The translations under genes and the position numbers were made by a program. 64,000 bases of DNA from Hoplostethus atlanticus. Its lineage: Eukaryota > Chordata > Actinopteri > Trachichthyiformes > Trachichthyidae. Below, one piece after another: positions 37,463 to 50,650 of the stretch. Numbering within the stretch: position 1 is the stretch's first letter; each line of letters opens with the position of its first letter. The notes under the pieces were generated by a model that saw nothing but the letters and a program-made list of their open reading frames with translations, made no database searches and was not told where the DNA came from. The stretch covers positions 3,564,001 through 3,628,000 of the forward strand of contig JAXDDX010000015.1 of the NCBI GenBank assembly GCA_034670405.1, given 5' to 3'.

Positions 37463-40400
37463 TCAGGAAGAGTCCACTCTCTTCCACACTACCACCATAT
37501 TCTTGTCGCTGAGGGCCAGCAGGTAGCAGAGCTCAGGGTCCATAGCTACATTGTTGATAGAAGGTCCCTCCAAGCAGCCCAGGCCCTTTCTCGTTGGCAT
37601 CGGCCACTCCAAGACCTGGCAACCCAAACAACTCATTATGGCAAGGAAAGCAAATGACATGGAAAACATTTGAGGAAGGCAATTTCATTAGCTGGGTTTC
37701 CATCCAAGTACTCAGAGTATTTTACAATAGTTGCACGGCAGCAGCAGCCATTACTAGTGCTTCCCCGAGGAGATTCTCAGTGCCATTAGTTGATTAAAAA
37801 CAAGGACTATTTGGTGGCTGCAGGCCTGCCAATTGTAGAAACTGTGAAAGAAAGGGAAATGTTTTAGGTACCTCAGTGGGAGGAATGGGCTTCCCACTCT
37901 GGAAATTGCCTTTGAGGAAGTTAGCGACATGGTAGGTCCACAGCCTGCCTCTGTCGTCACCGCAGACTATATAGGCTTCCCCTAAGGAGGGAGGAACAAA
38001 TAGCTTTCATTTTGTGTACCAATAAAAAAGGTGTATGCCTCCACCAGCCTCCTGATTTTGATGTAAGATTATTTGAAAAAAACAGTTTGTGTCGATGAGA
38101 TGGACTCACCTGGACAGGTATTGAGAGCCAGGTAGGGAATGTCAGTGCTGGCCCATTGCAGCTCAGCTAGGACAACGGCACAAACTGCCCTGGTCTTCTT
38201 GTCGGGCCGCTGAGACTTGGTTCTGTTCCAGCTCCACAGGTAGATGGATCCCTGCATGGTGCCCTTAGAGGCTGGGGAAAAGAGAGAGCGATATAAAGGA
38301 GGGATGGAGGAGGGGGGGGCAAGTTATGACTTTCGACCATAATGATGCATGCCTTTGAAAGAATGTGAACTCTTGAAACCGACGTTTCTGAAGTTTTAGA
38401 CCGTTGAAAATGTTTCTCCTATTTATTCCTATCTATTCCATTCTAGATGCGCTGGAAATATCTCAACTCATCCTATATTTCATGACTTCATGAGTATTTG
38501 AAATAGGATGTGTGTTGTCAAGAGGAAAAGTTCTCCCTCTCCACCAAACTGCGCGTCAGCACCGTGCAAAAAGTTGACTGCCTTCACAGAATGCTCCGAT
38601 GGCCATACACAAGTGTGGCTCCATCAATAAGTGTATGGATAACTTTTTGAAGTCAATGTGTAAAGTAACAGTCAATGTGTAAAGTAACTGGACAGTTACT
38701 GATCTTGGCGACCATGTGGGGTGCACCAAATTGATCAGGTACCACCATATCTACAGGGGTGGACAAAATAACAGAAACACCACATGAAGAGAAAAAATAA
38801 AATAAAAAAAATAAAAATCAGCATTACCAAATGCAACTACACAGAAGAGTTGAATTTGAATGCCAATTATCACAGTCTGACGATCATGACTTTTCTGAGT
38901 TTTCAAAGCAACATGAAGCAGCAGAGCTCCACAGATACCAAACAGTAGGTGCCTGAAGTGCAGGAACTTCAGTCACAAAAACCACCAGAAAAACTTGCAT
39001 GTTCCCATATTCCAAGATAACACCACTGATAATACACACTACACAGTTCAGGATGCAGTACTACTTGACAATCATATATTAGGGAGTTCTGTGCTTTTGT
39101 CCACCCCCTGTATGTGCCACTGCATGTAATCCCAGGCAGACGATTAAGAGCTTCACTTACCCACTATGTCATCAGTGACAAATTTCAGGCCGTCAATGGT
39201 GTGGTCGTTGTGGTCCTTGTCCTCCTTCTTATATATGGGGAACGTAATCTCCATCTCCTCAGACCTGGAAAAGAGCATGCTATAAGCTACAGTCTCACAT
39301 TTATGAGTTTTAACAGTTAACCTAAATCTAATTCATTCCAAGTCCTTATCCTAAACTAGCCCCTTGAAGTAGTGAGGATCGGCCAAAATGTCCTCACGTC
39401 GCCAAAAATATCCTCACTCCAAAGTCTGAAATTCAAAGTTGTTTTCACAAGGATACCAGAACAAACAAACACACACACTTGTTTACCTCTTCTTGGTGTT
39501 GATATTGAGTTGTGTGTTGTAGCAGTGCAGGCCGTCCTCGCAGGCAGCCAGCAGGTGTGTGTCGGGGGAGGCGGGGGGGTAGGCAGATGTGCAGAGGGGT
39601 GGAGCTGATCTCCAACACCAGAAGCTGACTGGTGGGACAAACGAGGGGGAAAACAGTGTTAGCGTCAAAGCTAGCTAGAATAACGCTAGGTTAAGTTTGG
39701 TAGCCAATTCTTTCATCCTGGAAATTCTAGTGCTTAGTGAAAAACCCAGACTGAAGCTTGGGTCTTTCATCACTGGAATTTGAAATCTCATACTTTAGAG
39801 AAATAAAATAAAGCCAGCAAGCATACTCACATGACTTTGAAGTTGTACTTGCTGTCCACTCCACCAATGTCCCACATCACTATCTTGTTATCGTATGATC
39901 CCGCTACAGGAGAGGAGTAAAGAAGGAGAAATGATGGGGCCACACATTGAACTGAATCAGAAATAAGTTCAATTAACTGGAGGTCAAATAAGACTTTTTA
40001 AGGACCGGCAGATACCCCGTAGAAGGAAAACGGTTCCAGGAAGGAAAATTAGAACATTTTTTAAATGTCTCCATTTAAGTACAAGGCTACTGCTATTGAG
40101 TACAATCTTAATTTGCCTGAAGACTTTGGCATGCTGAAATACTTCTTCAGCTAGCCATCAAATATACCTAAGAAAAATCTTTTTTCGGAATTTAGATGAT
40201 TGCACATTACAGGGGAACGTACTCCTGGTTCATCTACTAGTTTACATGGACTGCTGCCATACAATGATTGGTATATAGCAAAATTGTTTTATAATGGGAA
40301 GACAACACATTCTCTGGAATTTTATAATAAACGACAGTTTTGTATCAACAGTGCTTCTATGCATGTATGTAATAAGCTATATTTGCTAACGTTACTGTAG

Positions 40401-43400
40401 TCCCCATAGAGCAGATGAAGGCAGCTGATCAACTAGGGAGCCAGAAAGCTGAGATCACATTCTAACATTATTACAGGACATTACAGGATCTGTACTTGTC
40501 ATAACCATGTGTTTCCTCTACAAAAGCCTCGACTTACTGAAGAGGAAGTTTCCCTGGCGGGGGTTGAAGTGGAGGACAGACAGGGCCTTGCGGCTGGCTC
40601 GAAACTCCCCGTAGGCCGTGTTGTTTCTGGGGTGAATCAGTTTGACCAGGCCTCTCTTCCCGCCCGCCGCCAGGATACTGCAGGGCCGCACGGAGGCACC
40701 ACCTTTCCTGGACATCAACACTGTGGACCAAGCCAGGGAGAAGAACTCCTGGTGGGGGATAGCGGATACAAACGCCTCATTAGACAGACATTTCGAGGGG
40801 ATTTCACAATACATTTTATTGTGCTGATGTCTGCAAAAACGTCACACTAGCTGCTGTCAGCATAAGATGTTATTCACCTTCAGAGTCAGCATTTATTTTC
40901 TGATCCGTCAGTGGTCACCAATAGTCATAACCCGGCTATTAGCAATACTCCGAACCATACACCAGTTAAAATAATATTTCACAGATTGAGAATACAGTTT
41001 ACCCATAATGCTATGCAATTCTGAGTTTGCACAGATGTCAAAAACCAGAAGTGAAAGCAGTGAGACGTACAAGCTTTACCAGATTATTCAAACCCAGTTT
41101 TTGTCGACATTTTCAAGCGTCGATGCAAAACCAGGTCACTTGACTAACCAGGTTGAAGCATAATAATACCGGCCATTTTCAACCTGGACATTATTTTCCC
41201 ATCATACCAAATGATTCTGACCAAACTCACCAATTGCTTCACTGTGGAGCGATTACATCTACGCTATTCCTTTAGCGTAGAAGTGAATTTTAACTTTCTC
41301 CTTTTACCAAGACGTCGCACTGCAGAGTGAGTATCAATATGATGGAAAAAAAAAAAACGGCCACCCAGGCAAACAAGTAGCTCTATAGTGAAGCAATGAT
41401 AGTAGAAAGTGGCTGGAGTCACGCTTGAACAACAAATTTCTCCGTGCATGTGAATGTAGCCCATGAAATACAGACATGTCTTGACAGTCTAACCACATGT
41501 AGACAGTAAACTGGGCCAGACCTCGCCGGGGACCTTGTACTTCTTCATCACCATCCCTGCTTCGCAGTCGATCAAACACAGAGAGTCTCCTCCACAGGTA
41601 GCGACTAGGCGGCTTCCCCCAACAGCTTCTGATGCAAGAGGAGACAGAGGGAGTTTAACTGCTGCTGTTAACATGTCAATCATGTTTAGTACCGCCCGTG
41701 TCAGCAGGAGGTCACAGGTTTGTCAGCATCAGTAATAAGGGAAAGGAGTTTACTGCTAGTGTCACCTAGCAGCTCCACTCAGAACGGCATAAAAATCATC
41801 GAATTTATATATTGTACATAAAAATATATTACAAAAAATGTACACAATTTATATGTATAGGATGTGATTATATCCCTGAGACATTTAGTCTCATGGTTTT
41901 TTACCCACACAAACTAAATTTCTGTCTTTTATGTGCGATAAAATAAAAATAGGAATTCAGTAGACGGGAAGTCATCTTCAGGAGCTGTTTTGACAAAGTA
42001 AACCTGTCTCTTTGTTCCGCCAACCCTGGTTGAACAAAGCGTCTACATAACTGTGTCTACGTTTCAAATTTCAGGTGGTGCCCTACTTCCAATGTGGCTG
42101 AACACACCCAGTTGCTATGGCGGCAATTGTGGCTTTTCATTTCTGTGTGAAGTATGACTAAATATCCAACGTAAACACCAGATGTAAAGAATCCGTCAAT
42201 ACCATTACCTAATTTATATTGACATAAAAATTAAACTTAATAAAAAATAAACCTGCATAACATGAAAAAACAACGCCTCCAATTACTCTAAGACATCGTA
42301 ATACTTTTAAGGCCTTGAACTTAGATTACTGCAGCCTTTTTAAAAAGGACCTGCAGATACCCTGACAAAGGTCGGTGTTGTTGAGCAGCAGTACCGGTAG
42401 CGTGGTCCAGCGGTGGCTGGAAAGCACAGGCCCACAGCTGGGTGGTGAAGTCCTCAGAGTTATCCTGTTTGCTGTGGCACTGCAGGACGTGGAGAGGCTG
42501 CAGACACACCGGCTGGTAGAGGGAGAAGAGTTGGACAGCAAGGAGGGCAGAGAGGGACAGAGAGAAGAGTGATGCAGGAAGGGGTTACAATTACACAATA
42601 TTCATGCCAATTTGTAATTGGGAAAGAAAATGAACAGCAATCTGATATTTCCTCCCAATAACTTTGAGCAACCTTCCCAGGGTAAATACAAATCAGCAAT
42701 CTCTGTATGCTTTTTAAAAGAGACAATTGAAAACTAAATGTATAAAGTTTTCAATTGTATTAATTATAAATTGGGCTCTAGTCCCGAATTTGATTGCAAA
42801 ATGTGGGTGAAGAATTGGTAACTTGGCACGACATGGCTTAAAAAACAAAGGAAAAAAAAGGGGGGTGCCACCTACAGAAACTAAAACTTCGTTAACGGAA
42901 AATCCAAACAACACTCTGCTTGCTACTGTAGGGTAGGGCGCAACGGTTGGCATGTTCTTGAACAAACAAAGCGTTGTTGGTGATAACAATTTAGGAGGTA
43001 ATGAGGGAAATATTGGACTTTTGGACCCACAGTGCAATCGTTTGGCCATTGGACGTTTTATGGCGCTGTAAAAAGACGGCCCCGGTGAGGCTGGAGTTCC
43101 GACTGACGTGGGGCTGAGTAATTCATGACTGAACCTTCATTTTGTAGTGAACTATTCCTTTAATGCCGTACAGCCTACCTGTGACTTGTCCCAGCTCTTT
43201 GTTCTGGGCAGCATGTCAACGTCGCTTAGCCTTGTGGCTGTGACCTCCTTTTTGATCTGTTTAAGCGGCGGTCCGTCCTGTTTGGGCTGCTGCTCTCTCA
43301 ACCCTCTCCTAGGTGTCTGTGCCCCCACTGGCTGTCCTCTAGCGGGGGTAGAAGGGGGCTGCGCCGCCTTGCGGGGGCTCATCCCAGTTACGTTGGTCTG

Positions 43401-46400
43401 GGTTTCCTTCTCAGTGGTGAGCTGGCAGCGGCTGGACTTGCGGGGAGAGTCTGCGGTCGGGGGATCTGCTCTGATTTTTTTCCGAGGGCTCACGCGTATA
43501 TTGAGATTGACCTCCGACACAGTTAGTTTCCTCTTGACTGGTGTGGTGACGTTCTAATGACAGGGCAAATACAACACATCATGAATTGTAAGTAAACGTA
43601 AGAACCACTAAATGCCTGAGAAAATAGCAACAGTTTTAGGAGGTTTTGAAAAATGAAATCTATAATAAGTATTCAATCCCCTGGGGCAATACTTCACACC
43701 CACACACACCCACCCACACCCACCCACACACACCCACACACCCACACACACCCACACACACCCACACAGATGTTCGCGCTCGCAAAGCCATGAAAATACT
43801 GCATGATTGCACTTTAGACGTGGTCTTCACAGGTGGCACTTTTGACAACAAAACCCCACTGCATCTGCTGGTTTTTAGTGGCACACCCTCCGTTGCACCA
43901 CCCCGGTGAATAGATACTGCACCGTGGCTGTGTCGGCAGAAAAATAGAGCCCACTGTCTCATACCCTTCTCCTGATCTATGCCTCCTCACATTTCTGTAC
44001 TTGAATTCTGCAAGAGTTCCTTGGACTTAGTAGACGGTGCATAGAGTTTCTGCTCTGACATTTCACACTTTCATTTGTGGGACTTTACATAGGCATGTGT
44101 GTTTCAATCGAAATCGTGTCTAATCAGCTGAATTGGCCACAGATACACTCCAATCAAGTTGCAGAAACATCTCAAGGATATTCATCTGGATGCACCTTAA
44201 CTCAATTTGGAGTGTCACTGCAAAGGGGGGGGTTGAATACTTTCTGAGGCACTATATAGTTTGCAGACAACAAAAACCTGAAATCTTACACTGTCCTCCT
44301 TTGTGTAAGTAGGCTCCTCGCTCTCTGGATCGTCTTCCTTTAGTTCTGTCAGGGAGCACAGATACGCCTTAGCCAAGATCGCCACCTAAAACCCAAAGGA
44401 TAGAAACAGCTGCTGAAAACCCAGGGAGAGTGCACCAACTACAACAGGGTGTCTGAGAGTTACATTTAAGACCATTTAACACTACAAGACAATGAATTCA
44501 AGACTAATTCAACAACCAAAATAAAGAAACAAAAAGCTGGTAAAAATAGAACATTTTTGACTAAACAATAAAATGACATTAAGACATCTAATTTCTGTAT
44601 CTAAGACATTTTAATGTTTTTAAGGCCTTAACTGTAAACCTTTCAAGGATCCGTGGATACCCTGTACTGGTAGAGGCACGAGGCAGTGTTAGGAACCAGT
44701 GAGAAAATGTTACAACGACATTTTGAGAGATTGTGGCCTTTTTTTCTTCTTTCCGCCTTTTTAAAAAGTCCTCCACTCACCTTCCATTTTGTGTAGTCGA
44801 TGACTGAACTGGGTCCAAATTTAACCTGGTGACAAGCAGCGTTGACAAAGTTTTTCTCCAGGGTGGCCATTTTCTCAGGTGTGCTGGGATTCGGGATGCA
44901 GAAGCTGTTCTCCCACAATGCAACGATCTATTAACCAAAGACCAAAGTTTATACACCGACGGGAGAATGAGGAAAGGTTACACTGTTTTCTGCAATGAGT
45001 GATTATTCTGGCAATGTATAGACACTGCATCCATACTGGGTGTGTACGCTTAGCTAGTGATACGAGTTAATATAAAATACTGGATTAGTATTATTAAATA
45101 GTTATTCAATTTGTAGTCTTTGATATTAAATCAAGGTTCCCAATGTGGTCCCGATGTAAAATTCCATCAGTGCTTCCATGACCTAAATAAATTAATTCCT
45201 TCCTGGTTTGTTAATGTTTTTCAGATTTTTCAGAAAACACATTCTGCTACATTCTTGTAAAGAGACAAATCTGTGAAATTCCCAGACTATCCCAAACAAT
45301 TCATCAAATTTCCTGACTTTTCCTGTTTGGAATACACATCTCAAAAATCCCTGATATTCCGGGAGGCATGTAACATGTAGCATGTAACAATATGATTAAC
45401 TAGTGACAAGATTTGATATACAATACTGGATTAAAGATGCAATAGTCATTTTAAATTTGAAACAAACTCGTCTGCACAACAGGTTCAGGCTATGGCACTT
45501 ATATCCTCTTGGACTGCGTTACCATGGTGTTATTCAGTTCTGATTTACAGCTCCACAATGCATATAAATATCCCTTTGTCTGGTTTTATGTATTGTGTCA
45601 CTATACACACACGGTACTGTCCCGGTCCATACCCGGGTCTGCAGGTTCTCGCTGTAGACGTGGCGCACATGGTTGGCAGTGGTGCTGATATCTTTCCCAT
45701 TGTAAATCCTCAGCTTTGGCAACAGCGCCATCAGCTTGTAGTTGTCGCTCACCTGAAGAAAAGACAAGAGGACTCTTAGCAAAGCATGGCCACTGATTAA
45801 GGTTTGATGACTGAGGCACTAACACCACCAAGCGACAGTATTGCACCAGAACCCACTACAAGGTTACCAACACCTGTCGTTTTAATAATGATACACAGAA
45901 ATACAAGCACAGTCTGAAAACAGTCCATAATGGGCAATAAACAAGGGACTGTTCTCCTCACGGTGATATAGATGTTGTCTTCCATCTTGAGCTCTTCCAG
46001 GCTGGTCAGAGAGTCCAGAGTGGTAACGTCCTCTATCTGGTTGTCGGTGAGGTCCAGAGATCGAAGCCGAGGCAGCTCCAGGCCCCGGGGAAGCTTCTGC
46101 AGGCGGTTCCCAGACAGATCCCACTGCTCCAGGGACCGGAGGCGAGAAAGCAGCCCAACCGGCAAATCCTGGACCTTCAGCCCTCGCTTGGACAGACTGT
46201 AGAGACAGCAGGAAGATCAGGGTCAGGTTTTTTAAGTATAAGTAAGTATAAGTAAGTAAGTATACAATGAGATGGAAAAAAGGTGTGTAGTCATTTACCA
46301 TCCTAAGCCACAACTTTTCTTTCCATTTAAAATATTTTCCTCCACCATTGAAGTAACCACTGAGGTTACTCAACCAAAAAAAAACCAGCATTAATTTTTG

Positions 46401-48062
46401 CTTTTTTTTTTTTTAAACTTCAGTTTAACTTCATATCAGTTTGATATGACTTCCTATGATGTATACTATGAATTCATGTCAGAAATAGTTAGTAGTATTA
46501 ATCACAATATGTAGCAAACTAAAAGGGATCATCATCTGTGGCTTCGAGGAGCTGAAATAATGTTAAAAATGTTAAAGCTTCACTATGCAAGGTTTCTTTA
46601 TGTAAAAAAACACAACTGTCTTTTGAGACAAAGTGGGGCTGCAACAGCGAAGAGTGCCCCATTCCCACTAATTCAGATGTCATCAATGTGCTCCGTTTAC
46701 CCAAATTACATTCTGGTGTCAGGTATGGACACTGGTGGAAAATCACCATACACAGAAAGTGTGAAAACAAAACTTAAGAGTGAAATACCAAAGGAAGGCT
46801 GGCTCTGTCGTGAGGATTAACCTGGACACCCTGGAGGAGGTGGCAGAGGCCCTGTTTAGACTATGCATGCAAGATCCGATTTGGGCCGATCAGATATCAA
46901 GTTAACACCTCTAAGTACTGGTGTAAACGCACCCAATCGCATTAAGATCGCATCGCTCAGACCACATTCGGAGGTGGTCTAGAACCGATATGACCACATT
47001 CTTTTAGCAGTGTGCTCGCGATGCGTGCTGGGTCGCACTGAAGGATTTAAAAGATCGACATACATACACATTACAAAATAAACTAATAAAATAATGTCCT
47101 ATACCGTAAAACGTCATTTAAAGACCGTAGATCGATATCTCTCACTCACTCACTGCGCCGTGGTTGGTGCTAGAGTGAGAGAACGCGCTGTCTCTCATAG
47201 CGAGATCAAATTAATGATTGGTAATTGATCTGTTATCAGGCTAACTGGTATGATGCTGTACGTGTTTATTTGCATATAGAGCGGGGACGTGAGATCCGAA
47301 TCACTCGAGACGCATTCTAATGCCAGGTGTAAACGGACGTACTTAGAGGTGTGAACTTGAGATCTGATCGCCCAAATCGGATGTTAAAGCCAGGTCTAAA
47401 CAGGGCCATAGAGAAGGATGCTGGCCATCATGGAGAACGATGCTTCCATCAGACTTTTTAACACCTCCCCCTCCCTCTCTACGGCTCAAGGACTGTGTTG
47501 CTCCTCACCACTTATCACCTTATCCATTCCCTTTCACATTCATTTCACTACCGTGCACTTTATTCATTCTCATTCCCTTTCACATTCATTCATTAACTCT
47601 GTATATATGTAGCATCCATTAATTCAGAAGCTGCTCTTCCCAGTCCTTATACTAAGAGTGAAATACAGCAGCGTCCAGAGAAAACTGGACCCTGTAGCAA
47701 CGTTAGATCTTTTGCCTCTCTCATCCCTTTGGTTTCCTTTAGTATAAAGCATCACAGACCAGCTGGGTTGGTAAACATTAGAGCGCTGTGTGCAGTTTAC
47801 TGACATCACCTTATAGGATTTCTGGGTGTTGAAGTTCAATTTTTTCCCCTAGTTACCTATCACTGCCATTTGGGGCCACCAGGGTCTTCGAATTGAATAG
47901 TGCAGCTTTAAAACCTGGTGGTGGGTACAGGAGCATAAAGCTGGCATTACCTTTCCTTTAGGAGAAGGAAAAATGAACTTACTTCAATGTTTTGATTTGT
48001 TCCAGTTTGTTGGTTTTTGGAGAGCCTTTCTCCAACAGAAGTTTCTCAGTAATTTTCTCCAT
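37463..48062 (-). CDS. lrwd1: Leucine-rich repeats and WD repeat domain containing 1 (ORC-associated; one +1 frameshift as sequenced)
   Basis: LRWD1/ORCA binds the origin recognition complex and repressive histone marks at heterochromatin and replication origins. Fifteen coding exons: 48062-47983, 46196-45962, 45752-45633, 44927-44781, 44385-44290, 43553-43179, 42512-42395, 41628-41522, 40748-40538, 39903-39831, 39628-39487, 39264-39161, 38271-38110, 37981-37872 and 37615-37463 (stop TGA 37465-37463), about 743 residues (human 647). An LRR block (LEQWDLSGNRLQKLP, LRSLDLTDNQIEDV) comes first. A charged, Ser/Pro/Lys-rich linker exon (43553-43179) with several SPRK motifs follows, then the WD half (ATCGGDSLCLIDCEAG, SYDNKIVMWDIG, YLWSWNR, ALSDKNMVVVWKR). 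Exon 39628-39487 has one surplus base around the G7 run 39573-39579 or G5 run 39564-39568; both flanking frames are conserved. Start chosen at the first in-frame ATG (48062), seven bases into its exon. Confidence 0.93.
43655..44260. mobile_element. Tc1/mariner-type non-autonomous element
   Basis: The left end reads AAGTATTCAATCCCC; the right end is the inverse (GGGGTTGAATACTTTC) followed by GGCACTATATAG. CCAATCAAGTTGCAGAAACATC and CTCAAGGATATTCATCTGGATGCACC are typical of fish Tc1-like elements. It contains an ACACCC minisatellite and no transposase. Lies between lrwd1 exons 44385-44290 and 43553-43179. Confidence 0.55.
43694..43770. repeat. (ACACCC/ACACACCC)n minisatellite
   Basis: About 75 bases of irregular CCCACACA units inside the Tc1-like element. 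Confidence 0.85.
45166..45365 (+). repeat. Dispersed intronic repeat, copy 3
   Basis: Shares ATTCCTTCCTGGTTTGTTAATG-type start (first 20 bases), AATTCCCAGA, ATCAAAT, TCCTGACTTT.CCTG and ATACAC.TCTC blocks with 26562-26856 and 18902-19190. Shorter: the middle block is deleted. Lies in an lrwd1 intron. Confidence 0.6.
46233..46263. repeat. (AAGTAT)n short tandem repeat
   Basis: AAGTATAAGTAAGTATAAGT-type units a few tens of bases upstream, in transcript sense, of the lrwd1 LRR exon acceptor. Confidence 0.7.
46848..47407. mobile_element. 560-bp MITE with GGCCCTGTTTAGAC ends
   Basis: GGCCCTGTTTAGAC at 46848 and the inverse GTCTAAACAGGGCC ending 47407. The paired arms continue with CCGATTTGGGCGATCAGAT-like blocks and TAAGTAC. 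It interrupts a LINE-like remnant: left CTGGAGGAGGTGGCAGA, right GAGAAGGATGCTGGCCATCA. Target duplication not clean. Confidence 0.7.
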
Positions 48063-48780
48063 TGTTTTGCTACGGAGAGGGAAAAAGTTACATAATTAAC
48101 ATTACTGCAGACTCAACTAAAAAGTAAGCATGCAGTTCAATGGCCATGGGGTTTAAAAAATACAAAGTACGGCCGCTGGTCACTTTTCCTTTTACAATCC
48201 AAACGCCCCGAAACGACTTGTCCAACTGGTTCGTACCGGTGAGAATGGACGCGTTAAACCACCACATGTTTTAATGGAGTTAGTTTGGCGTGATAGTAGA
48301 GCTCAGAGGCCGGAGAAATTAAGATAATGACCCAAAATACAGAGAAATATCAGCCTAAATTGCGTGGATATTTTGTAGCTTCAGCAACTCTCAACTTTTT
48401 CAACCTTTGACCAGAGTTTCAGACCTCAGAGAGACAGTCTTATCTAAGAATAAATGATTGCATTTTTTAAAAAAAAAACAGCGAGACAACCGACTGTAGT
48501 CGGGGTTAGTCATGCTGTAAACGCTACTCTCGATTGTAAAACGTACCCAGTAACTCTTCAACATATTTAATACTCTCAGCTTTTAGTAAATACTCTAGTA
48601 TTATAACCACATAAGTCGGCATTAATTTGTTTACAAGCCAAACTTCTACAACTTTAGTTACTTACCGCTGCAACAGAAACCAGTCTTTCCCCAATAGTAT
48701 CAGCCTACCCTTACTTGTACTCTTTCCCGGGGAAACCTTTGCGCACGTCTCTGACGTACTTCCGTTAGGTGTGAGTTTCC
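48063..48780 (-). other. lrwd1: lrwd1 5'UTR intron and noncoding first exon
   Basis: A good donor on the minus strand (GCG then GTAAG; exon end about 48666) and the acceptor TAG ending 48070 support a noncoding first exon upstream of 48666, spliced to the ATG exon. The upstream limit of the exon is not known; about 48780 is a guess from the CpG-rich stretch. Confidence 0.5.
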
Positions 48781-49026
48781 GTCAAGTCCTTCTGTAATGT
48801 CAGTCCTCAGATCAAAACACGGTGATCTTAAATAACATCAAGTAGGTGGTCATAGTCCTAAATATTCATTACACACTTTACACATTACGGACTCGGACGA
48901 GGCGCGCAGCATTTACATGTAAGACAATGCTCAGGGCTTAAAGAAACTACGGCTTTCTCAGAGCGGAACCACTGGGATCTTGTATAGTCGGAGAGGAGAA
49001 ATTATTTTACCGGTACTCACAACACG
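48700..49026. promoter_or_regulatory. Shared bidirectional promoter of lrwd1 (-) and alkbh4 (+)
   Basis: The two genes start head-to-head with roughly 250-350 bases between the likely lrwd1 first exon and the alkbh4 ATG. Within it are a CRE-like TGACGTA (48752-48758) overlapping or adjacent to an ETS-like ACTTCCG (48758-48764), and several CpGs. The human genes have the same head-to-head arrangement. Confidence 0.5.
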
Positions 49027-50650
49027 ATGGCTTCAGACAGCAATGACGGTGTGACTGTATGTAGCTGTAAAGGCATCCGAAGTTGTCTTCTCTGTGAAAC
49101 GTTTAAGGGAAACAGACATTTAAAGGAAAGTGGACCAAAGGTAATGCGCCTGATCTGCTGAAGACTATCGAACATCACTTGCATTTATTTCAGTAACACT
49201 TCAACTTTTAGAATTGGTTTACACTACTCGCTCCCGCCGCCAAGTCTGTTTTGGTGGAAGAAGATTGTGGGAATAACAGGCGAACCAATTCTAAAAGATG
49301 AACCGTTTATCCCCCCCCCTTCAGTTCCATCTGTGAGGGTGGGACACTTCACTACTCTATACCTATAACTTTATTGCTAGCCAATTCTGCTGTTAATTTC
49401 TAAAAAAAAAAAAAACTTAGACTATATGTCTAATTGCAAATAGTAAGATGGCATACAATTGGACCGCAAAAGACAAATTAAGTGCTGTCAACCTCCAGGA
49501 TTTACATGCTGAATCTGTTAACGTACACGCATTATTTGGCCCACCTAGGTTGTGCATCATTTCCTCTACGATCCTGTGCTGAGACAAGCCGTACGCAAAG
49601 ATGCTGAGCCTGCATCTTTCCCCTTTCCTGGTGTGTTTCTGTGGGAAAACTTCATATCAGAAGAGGAGGAGAATGACCTGATAAGCAAGATGGACAAAGA
49701 CCTCTGGAACCAGTCCCAGTCTGGTCGAAGGAAACAGGTTATGTGCGGCATAAATCAGTGTTTCTATGTCATGGGCATGCACCTGCAACATGAGCCCCAT
49801 GGCGCCTGCGTGTTAAGGGTGCGATCACACCTACAGATTGTTTTCTTTGGTCTGAACAATAGTGGACATGTTTACTTGGTTCGTTTCTATTGACACAGCC
49901 CAATTAAAAGCCAACCAGGGATTGTAAACAAAAGTCATGACTCAAGTAGCTTGTTTATTGGACAGAATTTTGATAACCTGTAGTCCCGCGAAATCAGAGA
50001 TTAAGTAAGAGTAAACACTTCAGAGTTCGAATAAACTGCTCCAAACACGCTCGGTGTGAACGCACTCTAAATATTAAATGTCTACTTCTCACACTGATGA
50101 ATTAAATAAAACCCCTATGTTGTTACAGGACTTTGGCCCAAAGGTGAACTTCAAGAAACAAAAACTGCATTTAGGTGGCTTCAGCGGGCTGCCTGCATTG
50201 AGCCGAGACCTAGTGCTCCGGATGCAGCGCGAGCCGACTCTAGCCGGCTTCCAACCGGTGGAGCAGTGCAACCTGGATTACCATCCCCAGCGAGGCTCCG
50301 CCATCGATCCACACATGGACGACTCCTGGCTGTGGGGGGAACGCCTGGTCACCGTCAACATGTTGTCGGACACCACGCTCGCCATGTCCCACGAACGGGG
50401 CCTCACGGAGCAGGGATTGGTGGAGGAAGTCCAGGTAGCTGTGAGGCTTCCTCGCAGATCGCTAGTAGTGTTGTATAGTGAGGCACGGCACAGATGGAAG
50501 CACGCGATCCACAGGGAGGACATTCACGGGCGCAGAGTGTGCAGCACCTACAGAGAGCTGTCTGGAGAGTTCCTACCCGGGGGACAGCGCGCGGAGCTGG
50601 GAGTTCAGCTGTTGAGCGTGGCTCTGAGTTTCCAGGGGACTCCAGTATAG
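49027..50650 (+). CDS. alkbh4: AlkB homolog 4, lysine demethylase
   Basis: ALKBH4 is an Fe(II)/2-oxoglutarate dioxygenase reported to demethylate actin and to act in cytokinesis. Exons 49027-49140, 49549-49737 and 50129-50650 (stop TAG) have GT-AG borders in phase 0 and give 274 residues (human 302). The N-terminal Cys cluster C12, C14, C20, C23 (CSCKGIRSCLLC) is characteristic of ALKBH4. The catalytic core shows the iron ligands H163-x-D165 (IDPHMDD) and His226 (WKHAI), and a 2-oxoglutarate-binding R-x5-R (RVCSTYR, residues 237-243). ATG 49027 is the first start in the exon and gives the conserved N-terminus. Intron 2 carries a MITE at 49816-50068. No frame break. Confidence 0.96.
49816..50068. 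mobile_element. 253-bp MITE in alkbh4 intron 2
   Basis: Ends AGGGTGCGATCACACC and the inverse GGTGTGAACGCACTCT, 253 bases apart, no coding capacity. This GTTCACAC type of end is shared by many fish MITEs. Confidence 0.7.
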
